NCBI RefSeq assembly: GCF_025950235.1
Contig: NZ_JAPDDT010000002.1
Span: 806,001 to 870,000, forward strand
DNA length: 64,000 nt
Source: Luteolibacter arcticus
GTDB lineage: Bacteria; Verrucomicrobiota; Verrucomicrobiia; Verrucomicrobiales; Akkermansiaceae
Direction: 5' to 3'
The notes below the pieces were generated by a model that saw only the letters and a list, made by a program, of their open reading frames with translations, did not search any database and was not told the DNA's origin. This document shows positions 44,555 to 52,474 of the stretch, piece by piece; the stretch's first letter is position 1; each line of letters begins with the position of its first letter. Made by a program: the position numbers and the translations under genes.

Positions 44555-45160
44555 TCAACCCGCCCGGCGGAAGCGCACGATGCCCTCGGCCATGCCTTCG
44601 GCCAGCGCTTGGCGGAACCAGGCTGATTTCATCCGGGAGCGTTCGCCGGCATTGCTGACGAAGCCGCACTCGACGAGGATCGACGGGCAGGTGGTGTTCC
44701 GGATCACGTAGAAGCGGGCGAATTTCACGCCGCGATTCACGCACCGGACCTTGCCCATCATGCCGTTGTGGACGTAGGAGGCGAGCGGCTGGCTCTGGCC
44801 AGAGTGGTAAAAAGTCTCCAGACCGGACACTTGCTGCTTCCAGGTGTAGTTGTAGTGGACGCTGACGAAGATCGCGTCGGAGTAGCGGCTGGCGATGCGC
44901 ACCCGCTCCGGCAGCGAGATGAAGTAGTCGCTGCGGCGGGTCATCACCGTGCGAAAACCGCGCTTCTTGAGTTCGGCCTCAAGGCGGGTGGAAGTGTCGA
45001 GGGCGAGGTGTTTTTCATACACCAGGCCCCACTGGCCGCCCTTGTCATGACCGCCGTGACCGGGATCGATCACCACGGTGCGGAAGAAACGTGCCTGGGC
45101 CGGCAGGCTCGCCAGGCAGAGCGCGAGCACGGGTAGCAGCAGTCGGTAAAGCTTTCTCAT
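44555..45160 (-). CDS. N-acetylmuramoyl-L-alanine amidase, Amidase_3 family
   Basis: This encodes 201 residues from the ATG at 45160, which gives a signal peptide (LLLPVLALCLASLPAQA). The zinc ligands and catalytic Glu are visible: VVIDPGHGGHDKG (first His), GLVYEKHLALD (Glu), IFVSVHYN (second His) and ILVECGFVSNAGERS (catalytic Glu). It cleaves the bond between muramic acid and L-Ala in peptidoglycan. The protein is a minimal catalytic domain without the AMIN targeting domain of AmiC, so control must come from elsewhere. The AT-rich 100 bp upstream probably carries its promoter. Confidence 0.92.
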   Translation of the reverse strand: MRKLYRLLLPVLALCLASLPAQARFFRTVVIDPGHGGHDKGGQWGLVYEKHLALDTSTRLEAELKKRGFRTVMTRRSDYFISLPERVRIASRYSDAIFVSVHYNYTWKQQVSGLETFYHSGQSQPLASYVHNGMMGKVRCVNRGVKFARFYVIRNTTCPSILVECGFVSNAGERSRMKSAWFRQALAEGMAEGIVRFRRAG

Positions 45161-45259
45161 GTCGGAAAGATTGTTAACAAACCAAAACAATATAGATTTT
45201 TTAGGTATATGGGCCGGCGATGTAAAGGGTCAAATCCCCTCTGCGCCGGGAATCCCCGC

Positions 45260-46135
45260 TCAATTGAAAATGAAAGCTGGCCGGTCGGAGGCCTTGCGGA
45301 CCTTGCCGCGAGCCTCGGCGGCGGCCTTGGCATCGTAGGGGATGCTGTTCCCCACCTCCACGACCCCGTCCTTCGAGGTGTAGAGCACCGGATCCGAGCC
45401 GGCACCGCGCTTGTGCAGCTCACGGCCGAGCAGCTTGCCATCCGAGGCGACCCGGACGTGTCCCCACATGTCGGGCGAGATCAGGTAGAGCACGTGCATC
45501 ACCTGGCGATTGTCGAGGGTGGCGGAAGGCTTGCGGAACATCAGGACCTCGCCCAGCGGGTGGGTCTGAAGCGAGCCGCCGGTGCGGGAATCCATGACCT
45601 GCGCGTAGAGCATCGTCTTGCTGCCGCTGTTGAATTCCAGCACGCGGAATTCGCGGGTCTGGCCCGCCTTGCCAGGCAGTCCGATCTTCTGGGTCCAATA
45701 GGGCCGGGCCGTGCTGGTATTGAAGAGCAGGCGGTTGGAGACGAAGCCCTCGTTGGTCTGGCCGGGCAGCCGGACCGAGGCGTAGACGGAGTAGTTGCCC
45801 GCTGACTGCAGCGGATAGAGGCGGCTCAGGTCGACCGTGCGGCTCATCGTCTGGCCCAGCGGGATTTTCACCGCGCCGAAGGCGGGCTGGCCCAGCGGGG
45901 TCAGCGGGTTGCCGCTCAGCGTGTTCACCATCAGGTCCAGCCATCCCGCGCGGCTATTTCCTTGGAAGACAATGTCTTGGCCGGAGCGGTTGGTCACGTT
46001 GACCTGGACCAGCACGGGCTCGCCGGCGACGAAGTTGTTGCGCGTCATCTTCAGCTTCACCTCGATTTGGGCACGGGCCGTCGCCAGGCAGAGGCCGAGA
46101 AAAACCAAGGGGAGCAGCAGGCGGATTCCGGTCAT
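45260..46135 (-). CDS. Exported beta-sandwich protein of unknown function
   Basis: This encodes 291 residues with a clear signal peptide (RLLLPLVFLGLCLATARA). The opening IEVKLKMTRNNFVAGEPVLVQVNVTN resembles the first strands of Ig-like or BsuPI-like beta-sandwich proteins, where 'x-F-x-x-G-E-P-V-x-V' is common. The next part (AGNYSVYASVRLPGQTN) continues a sandwich fold. The second half is a different beta-rich domain (HVLYLISPDMWGHVRV). No catalytic motif is seen. It stands alone between the amidase gene and a gene-poor stretch. Confidence 0.75.
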   Translation of the reverse strand: MTGIRLLLPLVFLGLCLATARAQIEVKLKMTRNNFVAGEPVLVQVNVTNRSGQDIVFQGNSRAGWLDLMVNTLSGNPLTPLGQPAFGAVKIPLGQTMSRTVDLSRLYPLQSAGNYSVYASVRLPGQTNEGFVSNRLLFNTSTARPYWTQKIGLPGKAGQTREFRVLEFNSGSKTMLYAQVMDSRTGGSLQTHPLGEVLMFRKPSATLDNRQVMHVLYLISPDMWGHVRVASDGKLLGRELHKRGAGSDPVLYTSKDGVVEVGNSIPYDAKAAAEARGKVRKASDRPAFIFN

Positions 46136-46725
46136 GGGGTCGAAGGCCTATCGCACACCCCCCGGCCCGTCAACCCAACGGGCCGGGACTTCGTCTAACC
46201 ACGAAGGCGGGGCGAGCTCCGGTCTGACAGTCAGTGGTGGCCGGCGAGTCTTCGCCGGTGGAGCGTTGAGCGCTGGAGCGGTCGCCCGACCGAAGTCCTT
46301 TGGCAGCAAGGGATGGGGTCCCGAAGGTCCACCTGCATACATTGCGGCGAGAAACTGGAAGTCCCCATATTCGGAGAGAGCAACATCAAGACGCTGGGGA
46401 AGATTTGAATGGGTCAGGGCGCGCGTCTCAACATTTCAGCGTGACGGATTGAAATGCGGGACTTGGCCAGTCCAGTTGCCCCCCTTGAGTCTCCCGCTTT
46501 GCAAGAAGGAGACGCCAGCGAAGCAATACCAATGTCTGAAGCATCCCCCGAATCTAACAACTTCCAAATATAAAAATATGTTGACATGTAAGAAGTAATG
46601 TTCGCATGCTCACTTGTTCAAAAACGTACATGCGAATGTGTGTTCCGAATCGCTCCCGATCACCCGTCCCACTTGTTCCCGGTACTCGGAAGTGTGCCAG
46701 GGACGCGCATCACCACCCAGCCATC
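46136..46725. other. 590-bp gene-poor region; right part AT-rich and regulatory-looking
   Basis: No gene is supported. The left 400 bp is GC-rich and codes poorly on both strands. A fragment encoding words such as SGGRRVFAGGALSAG may be a decayed remnant. From about 46550 the sequence turns AT-rich, with TTGACA at 46581-46586 and an 8-bp inverted repeat at 46601-46636, about 90 bp before the start of the PEP-CTERM gene. Confidence 0.5.
46601..46636. promoter_or_regulatory. Inverted repeat upstream of the PEP-CTERM gene
   Basis: TTCGCATG (46601-46608) and CATGCGAA (46629-46636) form a perfect 8-bp inverted repeat with a 20-nt spacer. Arms two turns apart centre to centre suit a dimeric regulator. 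A TTGACA lies just upstream at 46581-46586. The function is inferred from position alone. Confidence 0.45.
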
Positions 46726-47361
46726 ATGTACACCCGCATCGGATCCCTGCTCGCCCTCTTCACCCTGCTGTCCCCGACCGCCCGGTCCGCCACGATCATC
46801 CCTGTCGTCGGAGGAGAGGCGATCGGAACGGGTACCGGATTCGAGAACATACCGCCGTTCTTTGACGCCCAGCCCGGCGCCGTGCCCACCAGTGGCCCGA
46901 CGATCGACCTCTTCGGCTCGGCCGGGACATTTTACGCGAATGCCGGGCGGGGCTTCTTCATCAATTTCGGTTCCAGCTACGCTTCGATCACGGTCAGCGA
47001 CGTCTATGTCGGATTGAAGGTCAACGGGACGAATTCCACGGGGGTGGGCGTCTTCTACTTCTGGAGTTCCGACATCAATGTTCGATACGATCCTCTTTCG
47101 GGAGACACGCCGGCCCCTGACTTCAATCTTTTCTCCTTCACCGCGAGCACCTCGGCAAAGAGCTGGCAGCAGATCTACAATGGAGCGGACGTGGTCCCGG
47201 CAAAGCAGTACTACATCGGCGCGTTTTCCGGAGGTGCGGTCACGAATCGCCTCGAGGAGATCGTGTTCGTCTCGGCTATCCCTGAACCGAGCACGGCCGG
47301 CCTCGCCGCAGCGACCTTCGCATCGTTCATCTTTCTCTCCCGCCGCCGCGGGAAATCATAG
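46726..47361 (+). CDS. PEP-CTERM sorting-domain protein
   Basis: This encodes 211 residues from the ATG at 46726, chosen because it gives a signal peptide (RIGSLLALFTLLSPTARS). The middle is a beta-rich domain (FFINFGSSYASITVSDVYVG, then GVGVFYFWSSD) of unknown family. The C-terminus is a PEP-CTERM tail: AIPEPS, helix TAGLAAATFASFIFLS and RRRGKS. It is probably sorted by an exosortase to the cell envelope. It is unrelated in sequence to the PEP-CTERM protein at 21669-22409 apart from the tail. Confidence 0.85.
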   Translation: MYTRIGSLLALFTLLSPTARSATIIPVVGGEAIGTGTGFENIPPFFDAQPGAVPTSGPTIDLFGSAGTFYANAGRGFFINFGSSYASITVSDVYVGLKVNGTNSTGVGVFYFWSSDINVRYDPLSGDTPAPDFNLFSFTASTSAKSWQQIYNGADVVPAKQYYIGAFSGGAVTNRLEEIVFVSAIPEPSTAGLAAATFASFIFLSRRRGKS

Positions 47362-47696
47362 AGCGCATGCCAGCGCCGCTTGCTATCAGGCTGCGCCCTC
47401 GCCGGTGATCCGCCGGGACGTTTCCCTCTTGGTCTGGCATCGAAGCCATCGTTTCCCACATGCTTGGCCACGGGGCGGAATTGATCGGAGATGGAGTATG
47501 GGGACAGCTACCGGCTGGCCGATCTGCGCGGGCCGGAGGGCATTATCGTCGGCCTGGCCGAGGCGAGGGGCTGATTTCGTGGTGAGCGTTGGTATCGATG
47601 CTTCCGGCCGAGGCAAGAATGGGAGTTCCGGCGGGTAAAGTGATCGGCGCGTGGAGGTCCGTTGACCCTTTAAACACGATCGGGTATCTACCGCCT
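47362..47696. other. Intergenic region before the small unknown cluster
   Basis: I see no gene. The left part is GC-rich without a T-run hairpin behind the PEP-CTERM gene. The right end holds a good promoter match at 47662-47690. Confidence 0.5.
47662..47690 (+). promoter_or_regulatory. Sigma70-type promoter adjoining a start codon
   Basis: TTGACC (47662-47667), a 17-bp spacer and TATCTA (47685-47690). Transcription starting 6-7 bp after the -10 would begin at about 47697, which is the A of the ATG, so the transcript may be leaderless. Confidence 0.55.
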
Positions 47697-48275
47697 ATGT
47701 TCGGATTCGGCAGCAAGAAGAAGTACGAGGACCAGATGGCCGAATGGCTCGCCCACCCGAACGAATTCGGCGTGCGTCCGAAGTCCGTCCGCCACAAGCG
47801 CACCTACAAGGCCAGTCTCATCCACGACGACACCGAGATTCATCTTTGCGAATACGAGATGCCGGACGGCACGCAGGGACGCGGCTTCGTCAATGGGTCC
47901 CTGACGTGGTCCTTCCTCGGCGACGGGGTCAACGCCATCGACGATGACAACCTGATTCTCGCGTATTGCGGATGGTCCTGGCTCTTTCCGGCAATGCAGG
48001 AAGGCGGGGTGATTACGAACTTCGTTTCAGAGAGCGAGGAAGCCCGCTTCATCGCCCAGAAACAGGAACAGGGTTTGACCGACGTCACGATCACCAACCG
48101 CTACAAGATCGGCACGAGCGAGCTCTTCGAGTTCACCGGCAGCTATCAGGGCACGCCCGCCAAAGGCGCGGGCGATACCGGTAACGAAGTCGGCTTCATG
48201 GCGGGCGACCCCCGTTTCAACCTTCCGTCCATTTACTTCCTGTTGGGCCGTCAGGTCATCAAGTCGATGGGATGA
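47697..48275 (+). CDS. Protein of unknown function, possibly translated from a leaderless message
   Basis: This encodes 192 residues from the ATG at 47697, with no signal peptide or membrane segment. It opens with a charged helix (GSKKKYEDQMAEWLAHPNEFG), then alternating strands (YKASLIHDDTEIHLCEYEMPD, RGFVNGSLTWSFLG). A Trp-rich loop (LAYCGWSWLFPAM) and a tail (LPSIYFLLGRQVIKSMG) follow. I do not recognise a family. The upstream reading frame is open, but the promoter position favours this start. Its stop overlaps the start of the next gene by four bases (ATGA), so the two are coupled. Confidence 0.72.
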   Translation: MFGFGSKKKYEDQMAEWLAHPNEFGVRPKSVRHKRTYKASLIHDDTEIHLCEYEMPDGTQGRGFVNGSLTWSFLGDGVNAIDDDNLILAYCGWSWLFPAMQEGGVITNFVSESEEARFIAQKQEQGLTDVTITNRYKIGTSELFEFTGSYQGTPAKGAGDTGNEVGFMAGDPRFNLPSIYFLLGRQVIKSMG

Positions 48276-48739
48276 ATCTTCCTACCCGAGTCGTGGTGCC
48301 GTTGCTGGCTCTCAATCTGATCGTCTCGGCTGCGGCTTTGTATTTCGCAGTCAACAGCCGTGCTTCCAGCCCGGTACCAACGCCCGTTGCCGTTCCAGCG
48401 AGCGGGCTTGCCAGTGTGCCGATCGACGGGCTGTCATTGCGCTTCAGGCATTCCGAGCTCTTCGAGTCCGCTCATGACATGGCACGGCCCGCGGCACTCG
48501 GAGAGTTGATTCGCCGAGGTGCCCTGCGCCCCGGCATGACCGACCGCGAAACCGCATTTCTTCTCGGTGACGCCGAGGGCACTGCGACCGGGGAGGCAGG
48601 CGACCAGAGCTTTGCCTGGCATTATGGCTTGCCCGGCGGCAATCTAGTCCTGGAGTTTTCAGCTCAGCGAGTTCTTCTCCGCGCGTTCCAAACCCACGAT
48701 GGCGACCCAGACCACGCCCACTCCGAACCGTTGTTCTGA
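48272..48739 (+). CDS. Membrane-anchored protein with BamE/SmpA-like segment
   Basis: This encodes 155 residues. An N-terminal helix (VVVPLLALNLIVSAAALYFAV) anchors it. After a Pro-rich linker comes ELIRRGALRPGMTDRETAFLLGDAEG and then QSFAWHYGLPGGNLVLEF. 'GMT-x-x-E-x-x-x-LLG' followed by a W-x-Y strand recalls the BamE/SmpA fold. The assignment is inferred from this pattern and covers only about 60 residues. The start overlaps the stop of the upstream gene. Confidence 0.7.
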   Translation: MNLPTRVVVPLLALNLIVSAAALYFAVNSRASSPVPTPVAVPASGLASVPIDGLSLRFRHSELFESAHDMARPAALGELIRRGALRPGMTDRETAFLLGDAEGTATGEAGDQSFAWHYGLPGGNLVLEFSAQRVLLRAFQTHDGDPDHAHSEPLF

Positions 48740-48744
48740 ATTCT

Positions 48745-48945
48745 ATGAGCGAATCCGGTCATAAGAAATACGAACTGCGTTTTCATCATTTGGACGGAGT
48801 TCGCGAGAGGTATTTCCTCTCGTCCTGGCACGTCCATCCAGATGATGTGATTCACGTCGGGCAGGTGATCGCCTGCGTGGATTTGCATTGCGACGATGCT
48901 GGCAACGTTTCGCCAAGCCGTGCTAATGGCAGCGGCTCTCGCTGA
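48745..48945 (+). CDS. Small protein of unknown function
   Basis: This encodes 66 residues, 5 bp after the previous stop. KKYELRFHHLDGVRERYFLS and HPDDVIHVGQVIACVDLHC look like a real short alpha/beta unit with several His and Cys residues. The last 12 residues (NVSPSRANGSGSR) look like out-of-frame sequence. The gene may therefore be truncated or frameshifted near its end. No family recognised. Confidence 0.45.
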   Translation: MSESGHKKYELRFHHLDGVRERYFLSSWHVHPDDVIHVGQVIACVDLHCDDAGNVSPSRANGSGSR

Positions 48946-48975
48946 ACTTGGGCTATCAGACTTACTTCGAACGCC

Positions 48976-49266
48976 ATGCCCAATTTATCCCCGGAGAATT
49001 ATCCGCAGCGGGTCCGGGAGTTCACCCGGCTTGCAGCAGACGTCTTTCGCCAGTCAGCCTTCAGCGAGCAGAAACAGCGCGCAGCCATCTGCCGCTATCT
49101 TCGTCTTGGTGCCGCCTCCGGTTTTTCCCAAGCCGAACTGATCGACTTTCTCGGCGTGTCCACACCCTCTGTGTTGGAAATGGCCGACTACTCTGATGCA
49201 GCGGCGCAACAGGTGATGGCGATGCTAGCCGACATCAGCGAAGAGGAGATTCAGAATAGGGAATGA
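48976..49266 (+). CDS. Small helical protein of unknown function
   Basis: This encodes 96 residues, mostly helical and charged (PQRVREFTRLAADVFRQSAF, AAICRYLRLGAASGFSQAEL). The C-terminus is acidic (ADISEEEIQNRE). No signal peptide. The segment GFSQAELIDFLGVSTPSV has the look of a helix-turn-helix (S-x-x-E-L at the turn), but it is too short and lacks a second supporting motif, so DNA binding is only a possibility. It lies 30 bp after the previous small gene. Confidence 0.6.
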   Translation: MPNLSPENYPQRVREFTRLAADVFRQSAFSEQKQRAAICRYLRLGAASGFSQAELIDFLGVSTPSVLEMADYSDAAAQQVMAMLADISEEEIQNRE

Positions 49267-49361
49267 GGCTGTGGATCTAACAAATTACTGCGTGAAAAAG
49301 TGGCGAGCTGGTGTGGATATGGGATCACTGGACGGCCTTTTTTCACTCTCCTGCAGGACAC

Positions 49362-49389
49362 AAAAAACCCGGAGCGTGAGCCCCGGGTT
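49362..49389 (-). terminator. Terminator of the leuCD operon
   Basis: AACCCGG (49366-49372) pairs with CCGGGTT (49383-49389). On the minus strand the hairpin is followed by TTTTTT (49367-49362), about 40 bp after the leuD stop. Confidence 0.85.
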
Positions 49390-49425
49390 CTTTAATGAAT
49401 GGTGTGCCGTGAAGAGACGAGGCTC

Positions 49426-50028
49426 TCACACGTAGTGCAGCTCCTTCGCCTTCTTGGCGATGTCGCTTTCGCGGTCGAGGAGCTCTTGGATGGGATCCCA
49501 GCGGCCGGCGACGAGGGCGTCGCGGGCGGACTCGGGCATGTTGAGGCCGAAGTCGAGGCCGGTGGAGGAGCGGACGCGCTTGTTCACCAGGTCGATGGTG
49601 ATTTCCACGGCGGGATCGGCTTCGACGGCTTGGCGGAGCTGGTCGATTTCCCCAGCGGTGAGCATGACGCAGGGCATGGCGAGGCCGGTCGAGTTGCCGA
49701 AGAAGATCTCGGCGAAGGACTCGGCGATGACCGCCTTGAAGCCGTACTTGGCGAGCGATTGCGGGGCGTGCTCACGGGAGGAGCCGCAGCCGAAATTGAC
49801 GCCGGCGATCAGGATGGTCGCGGCCTTGAAGCGTTCGTCATTGAGCGGGTGCTCGGTCTTCTCGCCGGTGCCCGGGTCGAAGCGGACGTCGTAGAAGGCG
49901 AACTCGCCGAGGCCGTCAAAGGTGACGCATTTCATGAACCGGGCCGGGATGATGCGGTCGGTATCGATGTCGGCGCCGGGGATGAAGACGGCGCGGCCGG
50001 AGACGGTGGTGACTTTTTCGAGGGCCAT
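49426..50028 (-). CDS. leuD: 3-isopropylmalate dehydratase small subunit
   Basis: This encodes 200 residues from the ATG at 50028. The family segments are clear: ADIDTDRIIPARFMK (N-terminal), ILIAGVNFGCGSSREHAPQSL (substrate loop) and FFGNSTGLAMPCVML. With LeuC it isomerises 2-isopropylmalate to 3-isopropylmalate in leucine synthesis. The gene lies 44 bp after leuC and is followed by a good terminator. Length and order are standard. Confidence 0.96.
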   Translation of the reverse strand: MALEKVTTVSGRAVFIPGADIDTDRIIPARFMKCVTFDGLGEFAFYDVRFDPGTGEKTEHPLNDERFKAATILIAGVNFGCGSSREHAPQSLAKYGFKAVIAESFAEIFFGNSTGLAMPCVMLTAGEIDQLRQAVEADPAVEITIDLVNKRVRSSTGLDFGLNMPESARDALVAGRWDPIQELLDRESDIAKKAKELHYV

Positions 50029-50072
50029 GGTGGCTAGAAGTGAGAGGCCAGAGACAAGAGACCAGATCGCGG

Positions 50073-51497
50073 TCAGGCGACGGCGGCGGCGGGCTCGAGT
50101 GAGAAGAGTTCGCGGGCGTCGGCGATGCTGCCGGTGATGGCGGCGGCGGCGACCATGACGGGCGACATCAGGACGGTGCGGCCGGTGGGCGAGCCTTGGC
50201 GGCCCTTGAAGTTGCGGTTCGAGGAGGACGCGCAGAGTTGGTCGCCGACGAGCTTGTCGGGGTTCATGGCCAGGCACATCGAGCAGCCTGCCTTGCGCCA
50301 CTCGAAGCCGGCTGCGGTGAAGACCTTGTCGATGCCTTCCTGCTCGCATAGGTGGGCGACGATCTGGGAGCCGGGGACGACGATGGCGGTCACGCCGGGC
50401 GCGACCTGGTGGCCGGAGATGTATTTGGCAACCTCGCGGAAGTCGGAAAGGCGGCCGTTGGTGCAGGAACCGATGAAGGCGACGTCGATCTTCACGCCCT
50501 TGATCGGGGTGCCGGCGGGCAGCTTCATGTAGGCGAGCGCCTCGTCGATGCTGGCCTTTTCCTGCGGCGTGGCGGCCTTGGCGGGATCCGGGATGTTCTC
50601 GGAAATCGCGATGCCTTGGTCCGGGGAGATGCCCCAGGTGACGGTCGGCTCGATGCTGGCGGCGTCGATCTTGACGATGTCGTCGTAAACGGCGTCGGCG
50701 TCGGAGGCGAAGGACAGCCAGCGCGCGGCGGTGGCGTCGAAGTCGGCCATATCGACGTACGGGCGGTCGCTCAGGTAGGCGACGGTCTTGGCGTCGGGAT
50801 TGACGTAGCCGCAGCGGGCGCCGCCTTCGATCGCCATGTTGCAGACGGTCATGCGCTCTTCCATCGACATGTCGTCGAAGACATTGCCGGCGTATTCGTA
50901 GGCGTAGCCGATGCCGCCCTTGGCACCGAGCAGGCGGATGATGTGAAGGGTCACGTCCTTGGCATAGACGCCGGGACGGAGCTTGCCGGTGACCTCGATG
51001 CGGCGGACCTTCAGCGGCTCCATGGCCAGCGTCTGGGTCGCGAGGACGTCGCGGACCTGGGTGGTGCCGATGCCAAAGGCGATCGCGCCGAACGCGCCGT
51101 GGGTGGCGGTGTGCGAGTCGCCGCAGGCAATGGTGGTGCCGGGCTGGGTGATGCCTTGCTCGGGGCCGACGACGTGGACGATGCCCTGCTTGCCGGACTT
51201 GAGGTCGAAGTAGGTGACGCCGAAGTCATCGCAGTTCGAGCGCAGGGCGGCCATCATCTCCGCGGCGAGCGGATCGACCGGCTGGTCCTGGTTTTCCGTC
51301 GGGACGATGTGGTCGACGGTGGCGAAGGTGCGCTGCGGGTATTTCACCGTGAGTCCGAGATCGCGGAGCATCCCGAAGGCTTGCGGCGAGGTCACCTCAT
51401 GGATGAGGTGGGTGCCGATGAAAAGCTGCGTGCGTCCATCGGCCAGAGTGCCGATGCTGTGGCTTTCCCACACTTTTTGGTAGAGGCTCTTGCCCAT
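50073..51497 (-). CDS. leuC: 3-isopropylmalate dehydratase large subunit
   Basis: This encodes 474 residues. It has DHIVPTENQ (active-site region), [34 protein letters not shown] and [14 protein letters not shown]. The three Cys of the last two blocks hold the 4Fe-4S cluster. It is the large subunit of the leucine-pathway isomerase and operates with LeuD encoded downstream. The family-typical closing region [23 protein letters not shown] is present. No leucine leader peptide or T-box was seen upstream. Confidence 0.97.
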   Translation of the reverse strand: MGKSLYQKVWESHSIGTLADGRTQLFIGTHLIHEVTSPQAFGMLRDLGLTVKYPQRTFATVDHIVPTENQDQPVDPLAAEMMAALRSNCDDFGVTYFDLKSGKQGIVHVVGPEQGITQPGTTIACGDSHTATHGAFGAIAFGIGTTQVRDVLATQTLAMEPLKVRRIEVTGKLRPGVYAKDVTLHIIRLLGAKGGIGYAYEYAGNVFDDMSMEERMTVCNMAIEGGARCGYVNPDAKTVAYLSDRPYVDMADFDATAARWLSFASDADAVYDDIVKIDAASIEPTVTWGISPDQGIAISENIPDPAKAATPQEKASIDEALAYMKLPAGTPIKGVKIDVAFIGSCTNGRLSDFREVAKYISGHQVAPGVTAIVVPGSQIVAHLCEQEGIDKVFTAAGFEWRKAGCSMCLAMNPDKLVGDQLCASSSNRNFKGRQGSPTGRTVLMSPVMVAAAAITGSIADARELFSLEPAAAVA

Positions 51498-51587
51498 GAT
51501 CGGAAGGCCGCTTTCTCGCGGCGGGCGGGCAAGGTGGGGGAGTGCCTGCGGATTGTCAAAGCGGGATCCCGTGCGCGACGGGCGCGA

Positions 51588-51791
51588 TCACAGCACGTTG
51601 AAGGCGAACAGCAGGACCACCACGCTGGCGGTGGCCAGCACGACGGTGGCGGCGATCCATAGCATGCGTCGGCTAGAGCCCGGCTTTCTGGCGGGGTCGA
51701 TCCATTCGTCCCAGCCCCGGTTGTCCGAGCGGAAGCGATGGTAGTGCCGGTTAGCGGATTGGAAGCGCGGCCGGGTCTCGGGCGTTTTCAT
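51588..51791 (-). CDS. Small single-span membrane protein
   Basis: This encodes 67 residues from the ATG at 51791 (a TTG at 51806 would add five). A soluble, Arg-rich N-terminal part (KTPETRPRFQSANRHYHRF) is followed by one membrane helix (MLWIAATVVLATASVVVLLF) near the C-terminus. That is a tail-anchored layout. No family recognised. It lies 90 bp from the leuC start on the same strand. Confidence 0.65.
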   Translation of the reverse strand: MKTPETRPRFQSANRHYHRFRSDNRGWDEWIDPARKPGSSRRMLWIAATVVLATASVVVLLFAFNVL

Positions 51792-51875
51792 GTAGGGAGG
51801 GATCAAGCCTCTAATGAAATTTTTGCAGAACGCAACCGGGGAATCGTGCCAGTTTGAAAACTACGTAAGGACACG

Positions 51876-51907
51876 AAAAAGCCCCGCGCGGCGAACCGGG
51901 CGGGGCT
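51876..51907 (-). terminator. Terminator after the 50-residue lipoprotein gene
   Basis: AGCCCCGC (51880-51887) pairs with GCGGGGCT (51900-51907). On the minus strand the stem is followed by TTTTT (51880-51876). It lies about 20 bp after the stop of the lipoprotein gene at 51929. Confidence 0.85.
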
Positions 51908-51928
51908 GGGAAAATTGGAGCCGTGAAC

Positions 51929-52081
51929 TTACTTCGAGTAGTTCACTTCAGGTGCTGCCGGGACTTCCTGGAACTGGGGCAGGGGGCGGAGCGGAGCAGC
52001 CTCCGGTTCGCCGGTGCAGCAGCAGGAGGCGGAAAGAAGTGCGAAGGCGGACACACAAACGGCAGCGATGACGCGGAACAT
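51929..52081 (-). CDS. 50-residue Cys-rich lipoprotein
   Basis: Read from the minus strand: MFRVIAAVCVSAFALL, then the lipobox SASCCC, then a Pro/Glu-rich tail ending PAAPEVNYSK. The first Cys of the run would be lipidated and two more follow. It is too short for most gene finders. Support comes from the signal peptide, the lipobox and the well-placed terminator just downstream. A similar tiny gene lies about 130 bp upstream. Role unknown. Confidence 0.75.
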   Translation of the reverse strand: MFRVIAAVCVSAFALLSASCCCTGEPEAAPLRPLPQFQEVPAAPEVNYSK

Positions 52082-52137
52082 AGCGGGAGTGAAGTGAGGT
52101 TTTTTTGAATTCGCGAGAAAAATGATTTCCGGGCGAA

Positions 52138-52175
52138 AATTCAGGGTGGACCCGTCATAAGGTCCACCCTGAGTT
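52138..52175 (-). terminator. Terminator after the 41-residue lipoprotein gene
   Basis: CAGGGTGGACC (52142-52152) pairs perfectly over 11 bp with GGTCCACCCTG (52161-52171). On the minus strand it runs into AATTTT. It lies about 40 bp after the stop at 52214. Confidence 0.8.
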
Positions 52176-52213
52176 GAGTCATGATGCGGACACGAAAGGT
52201 CCGCAAAGTCGGA

Positions 52214-52339
52214 TTACTTGGCCGGGGTCACGTAGGTCGGCGAGGCCGGAGCCGGCGCCGGCTTGCTGGAGCAGCAGGAAGAAGAAAGGAAAGTACCGGC
52301 GGCAGCGGCGAGGAGGGCGGCGATTTTCACGAGTTTCAT
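52214..52339 (-). CDS. 41-residue Cys-rich lipoprotein
   Basis: Read from the minus strand: MKLVKIAALLAAAAGTF, then the lipobox LSSSCC, then SSKPAPAPASPTYVTPAK. It is a signal peptide, a lipidated Cys and a short Pro/Ala tail with almost no folded mass. It has its own strong terminator. It resembles the 50-residue gene downstream in design (Cys run, Pro-rich tail) but not in exact sequence. Entericidin-like toxic lipopeptides are one possible comparison, with no direct evidence. Confidence 0.75.
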   Translation of the reverse strand: MKLVKIAALLAAAAGTFLSSSCCSSKPAPAPASPTYVTPAK

Positions 52340-52474
52340 GATGGTAGCGTGGTTTGCGGTTGAAACGGATCGAGTCCGATTGAGACCGACTCTAACGGAC
52401 CGGACATGCCGCGCAAGTTGAAAGTCTGGGGCTCCGGGGTGCCGGAAACCCTTGGTGGGGGCCGGTCTTGCGGC

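Noticed and set aside
45210-45246. Sequence resembling the 3' half of a tRNA (GGGTCAAATCCCC with a GCGCC end)
   Set aside because: No 5' half or anticodon arm can be found upstream, and the T-loop lacks the standard TTC; more likely chance or a weak hairpin.
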